Shown here: positions 22,149 through 34,699 of the stretch, in pieces | How the letters are laid out: each line of letters begins with the position of its first letter | How positions within the stretch are numbered: position 1 is the stretch's first letter | Assembly: GCA_029204225.1 (NCBI GenBank) | Contig: CM055093.1 | Coordinates: forward strand, 22,563,436 to 22,627,435 | DNA: 64,000 nt | Source: Diphasiastrum complanatum | Lineage: Eukaryota; Streptophyta; Lycopodiopsida; Lycopodiales; Lycopodiaceae | Reading direction: 5' to 3' | Position numbers and translations under genes: made by a program | The notes under the pieces: generated by a model | The model's database searches: none | Seen by the model: the letters and a program-made list of their open reading frames with translations, nothing else | What the model was told of the DNA's origin: nothing

Positions 22149-22589
22149 TTAGCATGCTAAATTTTGGGTGTAGTAAAGGCTATATATAGAACACCACATC
22201 TTGGGACTTTTTAAGAAATTGAATCTTGAAAATCTGAAAAGCTCTAAAAATCCTACAGATAGGTAGGTTGCTAATGTTGTGTACCATTCAGGGATTGTGG
22301 CAACGTCTACCTTCATTACTAGTTCTTTTAGGCGATCAGTCTCCCACTCATTGTCAGTCTCGGTTACTCCTCCCAGCTCGCAAATATAATCGTTTAACCC
22401 TTGCAGTTTAGGCAGCCTTCTCTGGAGGGTGTAGTCAAACTCCTGAAGAGAAATTATCCACTTCATCATATGCTCAAGAGTTTCTAGTTTATTCATCATC
22501 AAGGTGACCGCAGTACTCTTGATTAAGAAAGTCACTTTCCGATGCAATATGTAATGTCTTAGTTTGGCGGCAGTGAAAGCTATCCCCAA
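22149..22589 (-). mobile_element. gypsy RNase H fragment
   Basis: A 146-codon minus-strand frame resembles the C-terminal half of a Ty3/gypsy RNase H domain: KLRHYILHRKVTFLIKS, TLMMNKLETLEHMMKWI and LQEFDYTLQRRLPKLQG, ending YICELGG. The catalytic N-terminal part (first Asp, Glu) is missing. It is co-oriented with the Athila-like gag and LTR at 24.7-27.5 kb and could be the distant remains of the same element, but the 2 kb between them contains no recognisable pol. Confidence 0.7.
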
Positions 22590-22869
22590 TAGATCAAAAG
22601 ATCTTGCACAAAGAGTTCTCGATAGTTATATCGGCCTATTGGTAGGAATATCTCAATGCCTAGACAAAATTTATATCTCTTATGAGCATCACATTTTCTA
22701 GCTCCATCATCTTAAATGGGAAATTGCCGATACTAAAGTTGAAGGTGCATGCGATTAATAAGATATTACAACGTAGAGGATAATATAATGATTTGGGAAT
22801 CTCCACATATATTGAAGTTTGATACCGATAGCCGAGAGGGAATGCCACACTTGAACATATGTTTAGAAG

Positions 22870-24680
22870 ATAAGACTAGCTTTATGTTATAGTCTAGAGA
22901 TAATTGCCTTCATTCTTTTCTCATGCATGACTTGGCACGAGTTGTGAAAAATTGGTTCTTAGAAATGCTTCAAGTACCCAAGTCACCTATTGTTGTGAAG
23001 GCACTTGCTATGGCCACTCAAAATGCTTCTCTTCATTATCTAGTCTTTTGCTTTTGACTAACATGGCATGGGCTTTTGAATGGAAATTTTAAGTTCAATG
23101 TTATCAACCTACGATCACATGGCTGGTTGGTTTGGCATTTAATCTTTTATTGGGGTAGCTACATTGTGTACATGTGTTGTGTACTGTTGTTATTCCTAGC
23201 ATTGGATAAGAATTTTACAAGAATGAGATCCAGCGTCTTGTTCAATTTCAAAAAAAGTCGTGGAGAAGTCTATGACTTTTGAAATTTATATTACATATTG
23301 TGATTTTTCACTCTGACATTGATCTTGCTTTATCCCATGGAATTTTTATTGTTCTAAACTGGTCAAAAAACTATTGAATCTTAATTGATCTCAACTGTTT
23401 TTGTTGTGGTCTTTCTACACTAGAGGAGATGTTTTTTTTATTCTTCCATTCCAGTTTTGAACAACATAATTCCTTGACTCTATTGGACTGAAAGAGCTTT
23501 ATGGTGCATGTTAGTATTCTAGAGTCAAAAGATTTCTAGAGTAGAACTTTCTAATCTTCAAAGGACAAGCTATGAAAACTAGGCACACAACACTCAGAAT
23601 GCACTTGGAAAGGAAAGTGGGTTGGCCTTTTTCAAAATCAGCATGAATTGTGATTACGAACTGAGTAGGCCTGCATATTACTGGATAGCGGTGGGGGCGA
23701 TCTGTTTGTTTGGAGTGACGACGATCTCAATATGTTGATGCACAATTTGTTAGTATAGAGCAAAATGAGGGTATAAAGCTACTATAGAAAAATGCATTCC
23801 AAAAGATCAATATTTAAACAGATTTTTATGACAGCTACTACAAATGAACAGTTCAAACGGTAGAGAACTTGCAATGTTTTTTTTTTTGTTTATTGTTAAA
23901 GCATCTCTTTATTAAGTTTCTTGCAAGTAAGAAGTGAAAAACGTTTAGTGGTGATCTGTAGCATATGCTAGAAGTCAGCTGCCCTGGTTGCTTGTATCCC
24001 TGTTATCTCCATAGGTCCTCTCTCATTCATGCATTTTACTGATCTTGTTCATTTCTTCCCGTAGGTCAAGCAGAGACTGGATAGGATGTATACTAGATTG
24101 TTTGAACAATTTAGAAGCTCTATGGTCTGTGATGTTTGTAAGAGAAAATGTCATTTTGTTGAATACCAGACTGGGTTTATACTTTTTTTGTTAGTTCAAA
24201 TTCCGGATGATGAGGAAGCTGTAGCTTTTGATCCTCAGATCACCTCAATATTCTTAGTTCCATCATCCTTCAAAGACATTAGTCACTTTCTTATGAAACC
24301 CCTGATAAGAATAATGATTTTCTTGATGTTGATACTCAAATGCTTAGAGATTCTTTCATTGGCTCAAATTTTACTGCTGATGAATCAATGTCTGATGTTG
24401 AAACTAAATGTTTTTTCAATTTGCTTGTGTATCATATAAATGACGATGTATATATTACTACAATTGATTTGTGTAAGTTTTTTAAAAATTGTGAGGATGC
24501 GGTGCTTTGTTTATTATTAGGTGCAATTTTTGAATCTCTGACATTATAGATTTTGAAACTGAAGACTTGGTGCTGAAATGGATTATGATGATGAGGAAGG
24601 ACTTCTGACGGGTGAAGAATGCCTGACGAAAACTTTGTCAGATTTTGTTGAGCATGGATGAAGCATGCCATCTGAAGGAA
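22870..24680. other. Spacer with one exon-like ORF of unknown origin
   Basis: Mostly AT-rich. On the plus strand an acceptor-like run (ttcttcccgtag, ending at 24064) is followed by an open frame beginning VKQRLDRMYTRLFEQFR and containing CDVCKRKC. It breaks into other frames (24086-24439, 24340-24549). It could be a captured gene exon, but I do not recognise it. Between 22870 and 24050 I see nothing. Confidence 0.25.
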
Positions 24681-24683
24681 AAT

Positions 24684-26500
24684 TCATGGCAATTCAATCC
24701 CAAATGGGCTTCCCTTACTCTTTCGAGTGTTAGCTGAACTGTCCTTTGTTGGTTTGGGTGACTTTGAAGTGCTTCGGGTAGAAACTTTATAAATATCTTC
24801 AAAATCATTTGGCCAATTGTTGTCAGTAGTCAACAAGGTGCCTTCGTCAAAGCATTTGATCCTCTGAACGATTGCATCTTCTTGTTTTTTTTTGGTTTCA
24901 AGTTTTGCGTTTGGAGTCTGGACATATTTGTATAGCACCTTAGGCTTTTGGGGTTTTGGGCATTCTGCAGCTTGATGTCCTTCTCCCGAGAAATTTGAAT
25001 ATAATGGCACATAGTCGATTGGTCGTCGTCAAGGCTCCGAGCAATCGGTGAATAATGGTCTTGCGCACCACAATTATAACAGTTGGACCAATGAGCTCAA
25101 ACCAAAAGATTGTTTATGCACCAGTCAACCTACCACCAAATTTTGGTTTTGGTTGTAACGCTAGTGCAGACGATCTTTGAACGTAATGGCAGTGCTCTTC
25201 TAAATCTGTCTTATAAACATACAAAACATCTCCATCTACACTCTCAACATATGAAACTTGTTTAGCTTTACATTCATATTGTTTGTATGACCTGGGGATC
25301 CGCACTTTGTACACCAAACATTGGGATTGGAAGAATGTGCCTTCTGCTACTTTTCCAATACTTCAGATATCTAGACTTTCAAATCTTGCATTTGTTTCAA
25401 CAAGTCAGCAATATTCTTCTTCCAAACCTTGTCGTTCTTTAAGGAGGTTCTTTGGAAGGCTTGGTCTTCTTTTTAGTCTTTTTCTCCTTCCCGTGATTCT
25501 TATCATCTCCTGAAGAACTAGAGCTCTCAGAGTCCGAATCGTCGTTGGAACTTGATGACTCCGAACTATCTGTTTGTCTTCATTTGAATTCGAATCATCT
25601 GATGAAGTGATGATTTCTTCTTTGTCTTCTTACTAGAACGACCCTTCCTTGAAATCTTAGATGTCTCATAGTTCTCCACAGTTGCAATAATTTCGTCCAG
25701 AGAGTTCATGGATCCTTGGCGGCAGTATCTATTAATCTTTTAAGGTAATCCTGCAAGATACCACTCTATTTGCATTGCAACAAGATATATACCAACCAAC
25801 TTACCAATTAAGTTTTCTACCTTTTGGGTATAGCTTCTCAGAGACTCATTCTCTTTCTTTTGAACAGAAGCCAAACGTGCAAGCACTCGAGTAGAGTAGC
25901 CAATCTCGTGAAATTGATTAAGAAAAGCTTCTCTCAGCAGGTCCCAAGTGTTAATAGATGCACAGTCCAACTGGCTATACCAAATTCAGATTTGTTTTCG
26001 CAATAGACCAGGGAATATGCGTAGTTTGTCTGCATTCGTTCCCTCATTATTGGAAAGCAATGGACTCAAATTGAGAGACGTAACTATCAGCATCGTCTGA
26101 GGAAGTTCCCTTGAAGTAACCGTACTTAATTTTTGAATTGGCATTGAATCGGGGTTGAGGATTCTCCATTTTTAGTTCAGGTTCAAGATTTGAATCAGGA
26201 TTAGGATCTGGATTTGGATCTAGATCGGGTTCTGATTCTGGATCTGGATCTGGATCGAGTTCTAATTCAAGATTAGGATTGGATCTGGATTGTCAGTAGT
26301 CTCAAGAAGTTCAGGTTCAGATTCATCTTCGGGTATATTGAGTAAGTTATTGAAACAAACTTCAACTTCCTGATAAGTGGAAAAAGGCATGCTGAAAAGA
26401 TTGCTGAAGACTTTTGAAACAGTTCTCACGAAGCATTCTGTATCTTTCCAAACGCTCAACTCTAGAACTGCTTAAACTACTTCTTGTAATTGGCATTCAT
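24684..26500 (-). pseudogene. Athila-like gypsy gag, minus strand
   Basis: Reading leftwards from the primer site: an N-terminal segment (26459-26262), a run of Asp-Pro repeats (about 26290-26170, from GATCCA-type hexamers), NPQPRFNANSKIKYGYFKGT with DDADSYVSQFESIA, then the capsid-type domain at 25970-25740 (INTWDLLREAFLNQF, LASVQKKENESLRSYTQKVE, YLAGLP). Farther on is a degenerate knuckle, SNFSGEGHQAAEC, in which both first cysteines read Ser; its X3 spacing matches the knuckles of the 7-17 kb element. Several stops and frameshifts are present. It lies directly downstream of a tRNA-Asp primer site and LTR. Confidence 0.75.
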
Positions 26501-26535
26501 CTTTAACTGTCAAACATCTAAATCCAACAGATTAG

Positions 26536-26556
26536 CAATTCCCGGCAATGGCACCA
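26536..26556 (-). other. Primer-binding site, tRNA-Asp type
   Basis: The minus strand reads TGGTGCCATTGCCGGGAAT with 2 more bases. It corresponds to the Athila-type site complementary to the 3' end of tRNA-Asp (TGGCGCCGTTGCCGGGGA), with three transitions of the C-to-T or G-to-A kind. It lies 12 bp inside the proposed LTR end and directly before gag. Confidence 0.8.
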
Positions 26557-26568
26557 AAAATAAACATA

Positions 26569-27528
26569 TGTCGCAATATACTTATCTTAAATGTAAGGAT
26601 ATGTAGTATAAAAGATGAACGATCGACCACAAATTTAAACTACACGAGTATCCACATGCAAGATTTAAAGTACTGATTCACAACAACATAGAGCATACTT
26701 TAGGATGTGTAAGAACAGATATACGTCAATGTAATGAAACAGTGAATTTGAATGTTGTTATCACAATTAAGTTCCAAACAATCAATTATTCAATCACACA
26801 TGCAATCAAATAATTAATGATTTTTAAGACAACTTTAGTAGTGAATTTACGGTTGCACACATACGATAGTATTAAGGCTAAAGAGTTGTCTGATTAGAGT
26901 TACAATCACAGGCACTTCTAAAAAGTTGAGGCTTACCAACTATTATAAACAGAAGAACTCAGCAAGCAGAAAGTTTATGAAAGCGAAGAGCAGTAAAAAC
27001 TTGAAGACTCAAACTCTCTTTGTGATCTTCTAAAAAACTCGATGGTTGTATTGAAGCGTAAGTGATATACATATAGAGAACGAGTGCAAAAGTGCGCAGC
27101 TCTTTAGTAACCAATATGCCGAATCTTATTTAATTTAATTAAGTAATTGTAACCAATAAGAAAATTACAAGTGTTCGAAATCTACATGGCATCCTTGTCA
27201 CGTGGCTTTACTCCAATAAGAAGCAAGCACGTCGAAAGTTGCAACGTTTTGTTGAGCACAATAAATGAATCTTCTAGAATGTTCTCCTCTTAGGGCTAGC
27301 CATTTCCAAGTCATTTTATAACCACCCTTCGGGTTATAGTCCTTCCTTCGGTTTTCATTTATTTAGGCCTCTTTATCTTTGATATATCATTGAATAACTT
27401 GTCATTATCACGACCATTAGATAATTCTTCATATTTGATGTCTATCTTCATCAATTGAGTAGGTTCATTAGGGTTTTACATCACAAAGTAATAATTTAAG
27501 AAAAATATGCATGTAATAGGGTATTACA
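26569..27528 (-). repeat. 5' LTR of the minus-strand Athila-like element
   Basis: The outer end is placed at 27528 because the minus strand starts TGTAATACCC there, a typical plant LTR start. The inner end is placed at 26569 (...GCGACA), 12 bp before the primer site. This gives about 960 bp with TG...CA ends. A TATA-like CTATATGTATATCAC lies on the minus strand near 27066-27080. No second LTR was found in the window, so pol and the 3' end are lost or too decayed. Confidence 0.6.
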
Positions 27529-27539
27529 CTTTCGTTTCT

Positions 27540-28251
<712 letters not shown>

Positions 28252-28430
28252 AGTATTGAGAATATAAATACTATGAAATATTTGAATGCAAATATATTCT
28301 TATCTGATGCAAGATAACCCATTATTGATGGAAGCTTTTAGAATGGTGACCCTTTCCATATTCAAATATGGATATGGCACTAATATTTTTATTTCCACCG
28401 CAAGATGGCGCTCATATTGTACTCCTCTAA

Positions 28431-28723
28431 TGTTGGATTTCTACATTTTTGAGTCATATTGAATTCTCTCTACCCAAGGCTTGATAGTGACTTTCTCTCT
28501 CTACTCGAGAGCAACAACTTTTCGTATTTAGTTTTTTTCAGGTACACTTCCCACACATGTGTATGTACTTGCTTTGTGATTGTATGCATATAGTAATGTG
28601 TTTTTGTCTTAGTTTTTGAGGTAGATCTTGATTATCAATCTACGCTTGATCTAAAGTGCAAACACAAAGCTTAGGAGATCATTATCACACATTAGGGCAC
28701 TCCCACACGTGTGAAATTCAACA
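28431..28723 (+). repeat. Putative copia 5' LTR
   Basis: 293 bp from TGTTGGATTT to AAATTCAACA, ending exactly at a tRNA-iMet primer site. It contains the palindrome CACACGTGTG (G-box core CACGTG) near 28704. The inner end is firm; the outer end rests only on the TG dinucleotide and could be elsewhere. Confidence 0.5.
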
Positions 28724-28736
28724 TGGTATCAGAGCC
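28724..28736 (+). other. Primer-binding site, initiator tRNA-Met
   Basis: TGGTATCAGAGCC is the standard copia primer site complementary to the 3' end of initiator tRNA-Met. It directly follows ...TTCAACA. Confidence 0.9.
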
Positions 28737-31178
28737 TACCTAAGTTATCCATGCATCTTTCATCTTATATATGAAAATATTCCTAGAAATCAAGATCTAG
28801 AGAGTGTAGATTGCATCTCCCATACTATCCTTGAGATTTTTTGATCAAGAGGGTTCATTATCAAAGTGATTGGACCAGATCTGGTACTATACAAAAATCA
28901 GTGCTTAGAAACATGTGAAGGACAACCAACTTTGGTTGTTCTGTTCTCTTTCAAGTTAGATCCAAATTCTATGCTAGATAGCTTGATTGAAGGCCAGTAG
29001 AGTCAAGATTGTGTAGCAATTGGTTGCATATCAATTGAATCTTCCAATTTAAAGTTGTAATCAATTGAATCAAGGTGGGTAGGGAACCCAACCTGGTTGG
29101 ATACCTTTTAGTTTGAGAGAGATTGGAAAAGCTAGTGAGATTGATCTCACATTTTGTTGCAAGATCTTACATAAGAGTTGGTAGTACACCTTTATTGGAT
29201 CCATCACAAGTGATATTTTCCACTTTTCATGGCTTCCATGGGTTCCTTCTTATTAAAATCAAGTGAGAGACTCACTACTTCCAATGATTCTATTTGGAAG
29301 GTAAGGATGGAGTCTAATATAATACTCCAAAATGTGATGGACGTTGCCCTTGGACTTGAAGACCTCGGAGCCTCAAGTGCTTCAAGAAGTCCAAAGGTAC
29401 AAGTAAAGAGCTAGGATGGCTCTACACTATATCAAAATGAATGTCTCTAATGAGGTATTGAGAGAGATTGGTGCTTGAAATGCAAGTTCTAGGTGAACTC
29501 CATTATATCTTACACCTAGAGATTGATTTTTTGATGATTATGCTTTTGTAAGTCAATCTAGATATGCTCTCTCAATGTTGAAAAAGTTTCATATGGAGTA
29601 TTGTAAGAACATAGATACACCTATGGAGCATGTTGTAAAAGATCCTAATAAGGGAGATGAAAGATCCTTCAAGTACATCACCCTTTTTAGGAGTCTTATT
29701 GGCTCCTTGATTTGGTTAACCATCACTAGGCCCACTTTGAGCTACTGTGTGCACAATCTAAGCCATTCTATGCAAGATCCCAAGACCTACCATTGGAAAT
29801 TGGTGGAGAGAGTGTTGAGGTATATAACTGCTACTTGTGATTATGGATTGCTCTAGAAGATCTATCTACTATTGGCTACTCGGACATAGATTTTGCTAGT
29901 GACGAGGTGGATCAAAAATCCACAAGTGCCTACACCATATTTCTTGGAAAAAATTTCATATCTTGGCTTTCCAAAAACAAGATTCTATTTCTCTCTCATC
30001 ATGTGAGGCCGATTATAAAGCACTAACCACAACAACAAAAGAAGTGCTTTAGATCAAGAGGCTATTATTGGAGCTAAAGTGCATCAAGGAGGATGATCTA
30101 CCATTGATCAAATGTGACAATGTCTCAGCCCAAGCCCTTGAAAACAATCCTATCTTTCATGCAAGGAGCAAACATATTGAAGTTGCACATCATTTTGTGA
30201 GGAAAAAGCTCATTGGAGGGGAGATCAACTTGGAGCATATTGGATCATCTTCATGCATTGCCGATCTACTCACCAAGCCTTTGATCAAGAGTTCATTCAT
30301 TAAGCTTAGATCCAACCTTGGTTTAATTCCAATATCTATGCCTAAATGAGAATAGATAACTTTTTAGGAGGAGTGTGAAAAATAAAAAAGTCGTCTATGT
30401 TGAGTCTAGGGGTTAAATAAACTTTTTTGCTATCATCTACGTGTAAGATGTTGATAGGGCCAATTTTGGCTTAGAAGGCAAAAGAGAGAAATCCACATGT
30501 AAAGCCATGATTCGGCCATAAGTAGGATATGATGTAAACTCAAGCTAGTTAGGCTGAAGTGGTGATTGGGTGAGTGACACTTCCTATGTGTTGGAACGTA
30601 GGGTATGTTTTTGAGTTGGTACTCAAATTTTTCCAAAGTTCAAATATGTGTTTATGTTAGTAGCTTTAAAACATTACTAGCCCGTTCATGTAAATAAATA
30701 TTGGAGTGGTGAAGACAATCCAATAGGTGTGTGAGAAGAAGGTTTTTTAAGGTCGACTATTGACATGGTATTACATATGTAAAAGTTTGGATGTCAAAGG
30801 TATTGTTTTTGCTCAAAGGTTCAGGTTCTTATAATTCCAAGTGATTTGATCACTTGGGGATTTATATTAACAACCAAATTGTCTTTCTAATCATGTCATG
30901 TTTAAGTTGTCTCAATAAAAAGGCTTTGTGTACATGTGGCAAAAAATGTCATTAGTGTCTTATATGTGTTATAAAATTAACTAAGTGGCCTTCTATCTAG
31001 ATCAACCAATCAATGACTTTTGTTTTCTATATGGTTATTTAGCTACTCTCTAGGGCTTTTCCCTAGGAAAACCTCTTGTTGATCTAGTCGTGGGGGGAGT
31101 AGAAAGCTTGAGCCTTGGGTCCAGCATTTGGCCTCGGTATAAGCCTTGCAAATTTTAATGTGTTTTTCAAAGATTTAT

Positions 31179-31250
31179 AGGGAGGGTTATAGAAAGGGTT
31201 ATACAGAGGGTTATAGGGAGGTTTATAAGAAAGGTTATAAAGAGGGTCAA
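31179..31250 (+). repeat. 12-bp minisatellite, six units
   Basis: Six imperfect units of AGGGAGGGTTAT lie head to tail without gaps. On the plus strand they are open and would encode repeats of the type GYREGYRK (frame 31146-31391). No protein family is recognised, so the coding potential may be accidental. Confidence 0.85.
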
Positions 31251-31531
31251 CTAGGCCAAGAGGCATTCCAGAATACTCTGTTCACTAAGGGTAATACCGT
31301 GATTGATGAAAACAAGGTCCCTCGGTATAAACCATTGTATGTTACAAAATGTAAATGGATCTCACTTTTGAAAATTGTTGTCTGTCAATAGACCAAAAGT
31401 TACCAGTTTGCATTCTCTCCCTATGTAACCTCTCTCTAAAATCAAATTTTTTAAAGGGACCATTTTGAGCCCATATTTCCCCTAATGGACATCAAAGATT
31501 AGGTCATTTAAACATGAAGTCTATCTTGTAA

Positions 31532-32010
31532 ATGCATCAAAATAGCTTGATCAAGGATATGAATATTAATGTTGTCTCTATGGATGCTCAGTACCATTCA
31601 TTAATGAAGAACAAGACTTGGAGTCTTGTTAATCCTCCTACATGTATAAAACCTATTGACACTAAGTGGATCTTCAAACTAAAGCTCAAGCCAAATGGAT
31701 CTATATCCAAATGAAAAGCTTGATTGGTGGTTAAAGGTTATGAACAAGTTTATGGAATAGATTACATTGACACCTTCATTCCAGTGGTAAAGCATCAATC
31801 TATTCGAACCTTATTGGCTATAACTGCTATAGAGGATCTAGAAGCATCCAGACAACATTCCTTCATGGATACATATAAGAAGAAATTTTCATTTATCAAC
31901 CAGAAGGTTACATCCTTCAAGGCCAAGAGCATTTGGTATGTAAATGGCAGAAGGCACTTTATGGCCTCAAGCAAGCAACTCAACTCAGTTATTGCATGAG
32001 ACAAAGTCCC
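31532..32010 (+). mobile_element. Ty1/copia reverse transcriptase fragment
   Basis: The start of a copia RT (RVT_2): YHSLMKNKTWSLVNPP, KPIDTKWIFKLKLKPNGS, then after a stop LVVKGYEQVYGIDYIDTF and SIRTLLAITA. A frameshift near 31850 moves the frame to one reading TTFLHGYI, EEIFIYQPEGY and ALYGLKQA. It ends near 32010, before the YVDD box. It is separate from the 28.4-30.4 kb copia, which already carries the RT end upstream. Confidence 0.8.
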
Positions 32011-32019
32011 TATTGTCAC

Positions 32020-33041
32020 AAGAATTTGAAATGACTAATTTCTATCCTCTTCATCCCTATTCTCTGCTAGTCTAGATCCATTCATTAAGGTGTTGTAAAT
32101 ATTTGTACAATTGCATGCTTTGTAGAAATACATTTGTTTCCTAATAGTCTGCAGAAATACAAAGGAATCGGTGTCAGTGTTACCCGATAGTTCATCCATC
32201 TCTTCTTTGTCATCCACCTTCTCTTATTCGGCTATCATAGATTGTTTGGCCATACCCGATTGGTCAGACATCTTGGACCATCTGGGCAGATGCTCTTCTT
32301 CGGGCTATCTTGAGCAATCGGCCGCAATTTGACATCGGCGAATCAGCACACATCACGACTGGACAAAATCAAATATTATCTGATGACGACTGCCAATAGC
32401 ACGTAGTGCCTTAATCTGATTGTAAACTACAGATTAACCGTTCTTTTAATTGGTTAGCCATGTGTATATATCCAACAATTTATCAGCTGATCGGTTAGCT
32501 GAATTGTCTAACTCATCACGATCGATTGGCCATTCAGAGCGTAATTGCATTGTCCTTTCTCTTTGTTATCATAGAGTATTGTCTTTGAAAGAACCCACCT
32601 CTATATGCATTCAGACTATATTTTCTACATGACTAATCTATCAATGTTCTAGTAATCTCGGTTATGTATGCTGAATGTTTATTTCATTTCATTGTCAGAT
32701 AGATTCATGCTGGCAGATAACTTTATTTGATAGATTAAATCATTTCATATGACTGATAACAATGCTCGATCTTTCGCTCTAATAACTGCACCTAAATTGC
32801 TTTCGCAAAGCTAAATCTAAAAACTAAAGTAACTTGTGCATATAGCTACGAAATGCTATCTAGATCAACAATTTTGAAGTTGATCAAGTAAGACCGACTT
32901 CGATTTCTCATTGTTTGACTGAATCTGATAGACGTAGTTACATGCACCAAGGATTCCACTATGCCTTCATGCTGCCATCACAAAAGTAGAATCCCAATAA
33001 CTGTGCCTTTGCATTGCCACCACAGAAGTAGAATCCCAACA
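32020..33041. other. Spacer, at its right end probably a copia 5' LTR
   Basis: No gene. The right part must be the LTR of the following element because it ends ...CCCAACA exactly at a primer site. The LTR start is not determined. Close to its end a 36-37 bp segment is directly duplicated (32962-32998 and 33004-33039, both ending AGTAGAATCCCAA). Confidence 0.5.
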
Positions 33042-33053
33042 TGGTATCCGAGC
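33042..33053 (+). other. Primer-binding site, initiator tRNA-Met (one mismatch)
   Basis: TGGTATCCGAGC differs by one base from the usual TGGTATCAGAGC. It lies 134 bp upstream of a copia gag ATG at 33187. Confidence 0.8.
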
Positions 33054-33186
33054 TTCATCTCTGATTCAGTCAAGCAAACTTAAAGCATTGTCACAACAAT
33101 TATTCTAACATAGTGTAGACATTTGTTGTAATTGTTTCCAGTCATATTAATCTACTATCTGCATTACACTCATCCTGAAATTCCAA

Positions 33187-34690
33187 ATGGATTCGCAACC
33201 ACAATCTGCTCTAATGGTAGACAAACTCGATGGTTCGAACCACCACTTGTGGAACATCAGGATGAAGGTAGTACTGATGGCCAAAGAAATTTGGGAAATA
33301 GTCTCTAGAACCGAACTACTTCCCAGTGTCGATGAGCAAGACGTTTCCAAATGGAAGCTCAAGGATGGCAAGGCTTTCACCTTGATCATTCTTAACATCT
33401 CTGACACACAGATTGGCCACATCAGACAAGCCCAATCTTTGAAAGAGGCATGGAACATATTGAGTACATTATATGAAGTGAGGGATGTCACTTTGAAGTT
33501 GCATCTAAGGAGAAAGCTCTTCTCACTCAGAATGTCAAAAAGTGATTATGTTAAGAATCACATTAATCAATTTAAGACTCTATTAGAGTAGATGGCGACA
33601 ATAGATTCAGTAGTTGAAGACTCTGATGCTATAATGACCTTATTAACCAGTTTGCCATAATCACACACTAAGATATAACATTGTCCAGAGTCTTAATCAT
33701 GCTGTTGTAGGAGGAAACAAGAAGAAATGGAGCATCTTCGTCCTCGATCAATGACTCACAAGTATTATTTTCGAAGAAGAATACAAGAAGAAGAAGAGAG
33801 TTGTCCCCGACAAACCGACAACAATTAGAAACAGACATAGAAGACCCAGAATCAACCACATGTTCAAAACATGAAAAGGCTAGGACTGTCGAATCTTGAA
33901 GTTCAACAATGACAAGAAGAAACAGCCGGACCAGCAAGCCCATGCAGCCGACACAAAGCAGAAGAACAAGATTCAGAAGATGACAAGTAGGAAGTCTTCA
34001 TGGTGAGCCATCACCATGTTGAACAATCGGAGAAATGGTTCCTCGATTCTGGAGCAACAGAACACATGACAACACATCGATTATTTGGCCTACAACACCA
34101 AAAGATTTGTTCACCTTGGAGATAACAGCTCTCACAGAATTGAAGGTGAAGGTATTGTTAGAATGAATTTTTAAAATGGAATGTCAAAACTTGTACCAAA
34201 TGTATTGTATGTCCCAAACTTGGCACGAAATCTTCTGTCAATCAGTCGAATCACAGATCTAGGACATAGGGTAGAGTTTCAGACAGATTCTTGTCAAATT
34301 CTTGATAAAAGCAGAAGAGTTCTTACACTCGGAAAGAGACAATGATATCTCTATAGGCTTAGTCATTGTAATATTGTTTTGAACGTGCTTTAAGTAGTTC
34401 AACATCTATCAATAAAAAATTGATTTGGCATTATAGACTTGGTCACCTTAATCATATATCGATAGCTAACATCTCTAAGCTTTCTTTAGTGCTTGATCTA
34501 GACTATAAAATTGTCGACCCTCTTGTTTGTTGCCAAAGTTGTATCATAGGAAAGTAGGCAAGAAGGCCATTTAAGTCAAATCAATAACACATTTCTAAAG
34601 ATCTCCTAGATATTGTATATACAGATTTATGTGGCAAAATGCAAACACCATTTGCGCCGTCACAATGTTCATTTTTTTCCATCTCCATTC
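33187..34690 (+). mobile_element. Ty1/copia gag, protease and integrase start, degenerate
   Basis: Gag opens at 33187 (MDSQPQSALMVDKLDGSNHH, LWNIRMKVVLMAKEIWEIV) and stays open for 134 codons. After several stops, the protease motif WFLDSGATEHMTTH appears near 34040. Further in other frames are VLYVPNLARNLLS, the pre-integrase block WHYRLGHLNHIS near 34430, and C-x2-C of the integrase zinc site with RPFKSNQ. The copy ends near 34690 at the start of the integrase core (LLDIVYTDLCG). It is a 5' fragment of an old insertion. Confidence 0.75.
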
Positions 34691-34699
34691 TATGTAACC

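Larger units (their letters stand above)
28431..30375 (+). mobile_element. Internally deleted Ty1/copia element
   Basis: The order is a putative 5' LTR (28431-28723, TG...CA ends), primer site TGGTATCAGAGCC (28724-28736), about 490 bp leader, a gag N-terminus (29229, MASMGSFLLKSSERLTTSND, SIWKVRMESN) cut after about 60 codons, then directly the RT end and RNase H (29575-30349): GSLIWLTITRPTLSYCV, NPIFHARSKHIEVAHHFVR and IADLLTKPL. Protease, integrase and most of RT are missing. After the stop a purine-rich TTTAGGAGGAG is followed by TGTGAAAAATAAAA, where a 3' LTR should start, yet this does not match the 5' LTR start TGTTGGATTT. The element is non-autonomous or a mosaic of two relatives. Confidence 0.7.
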
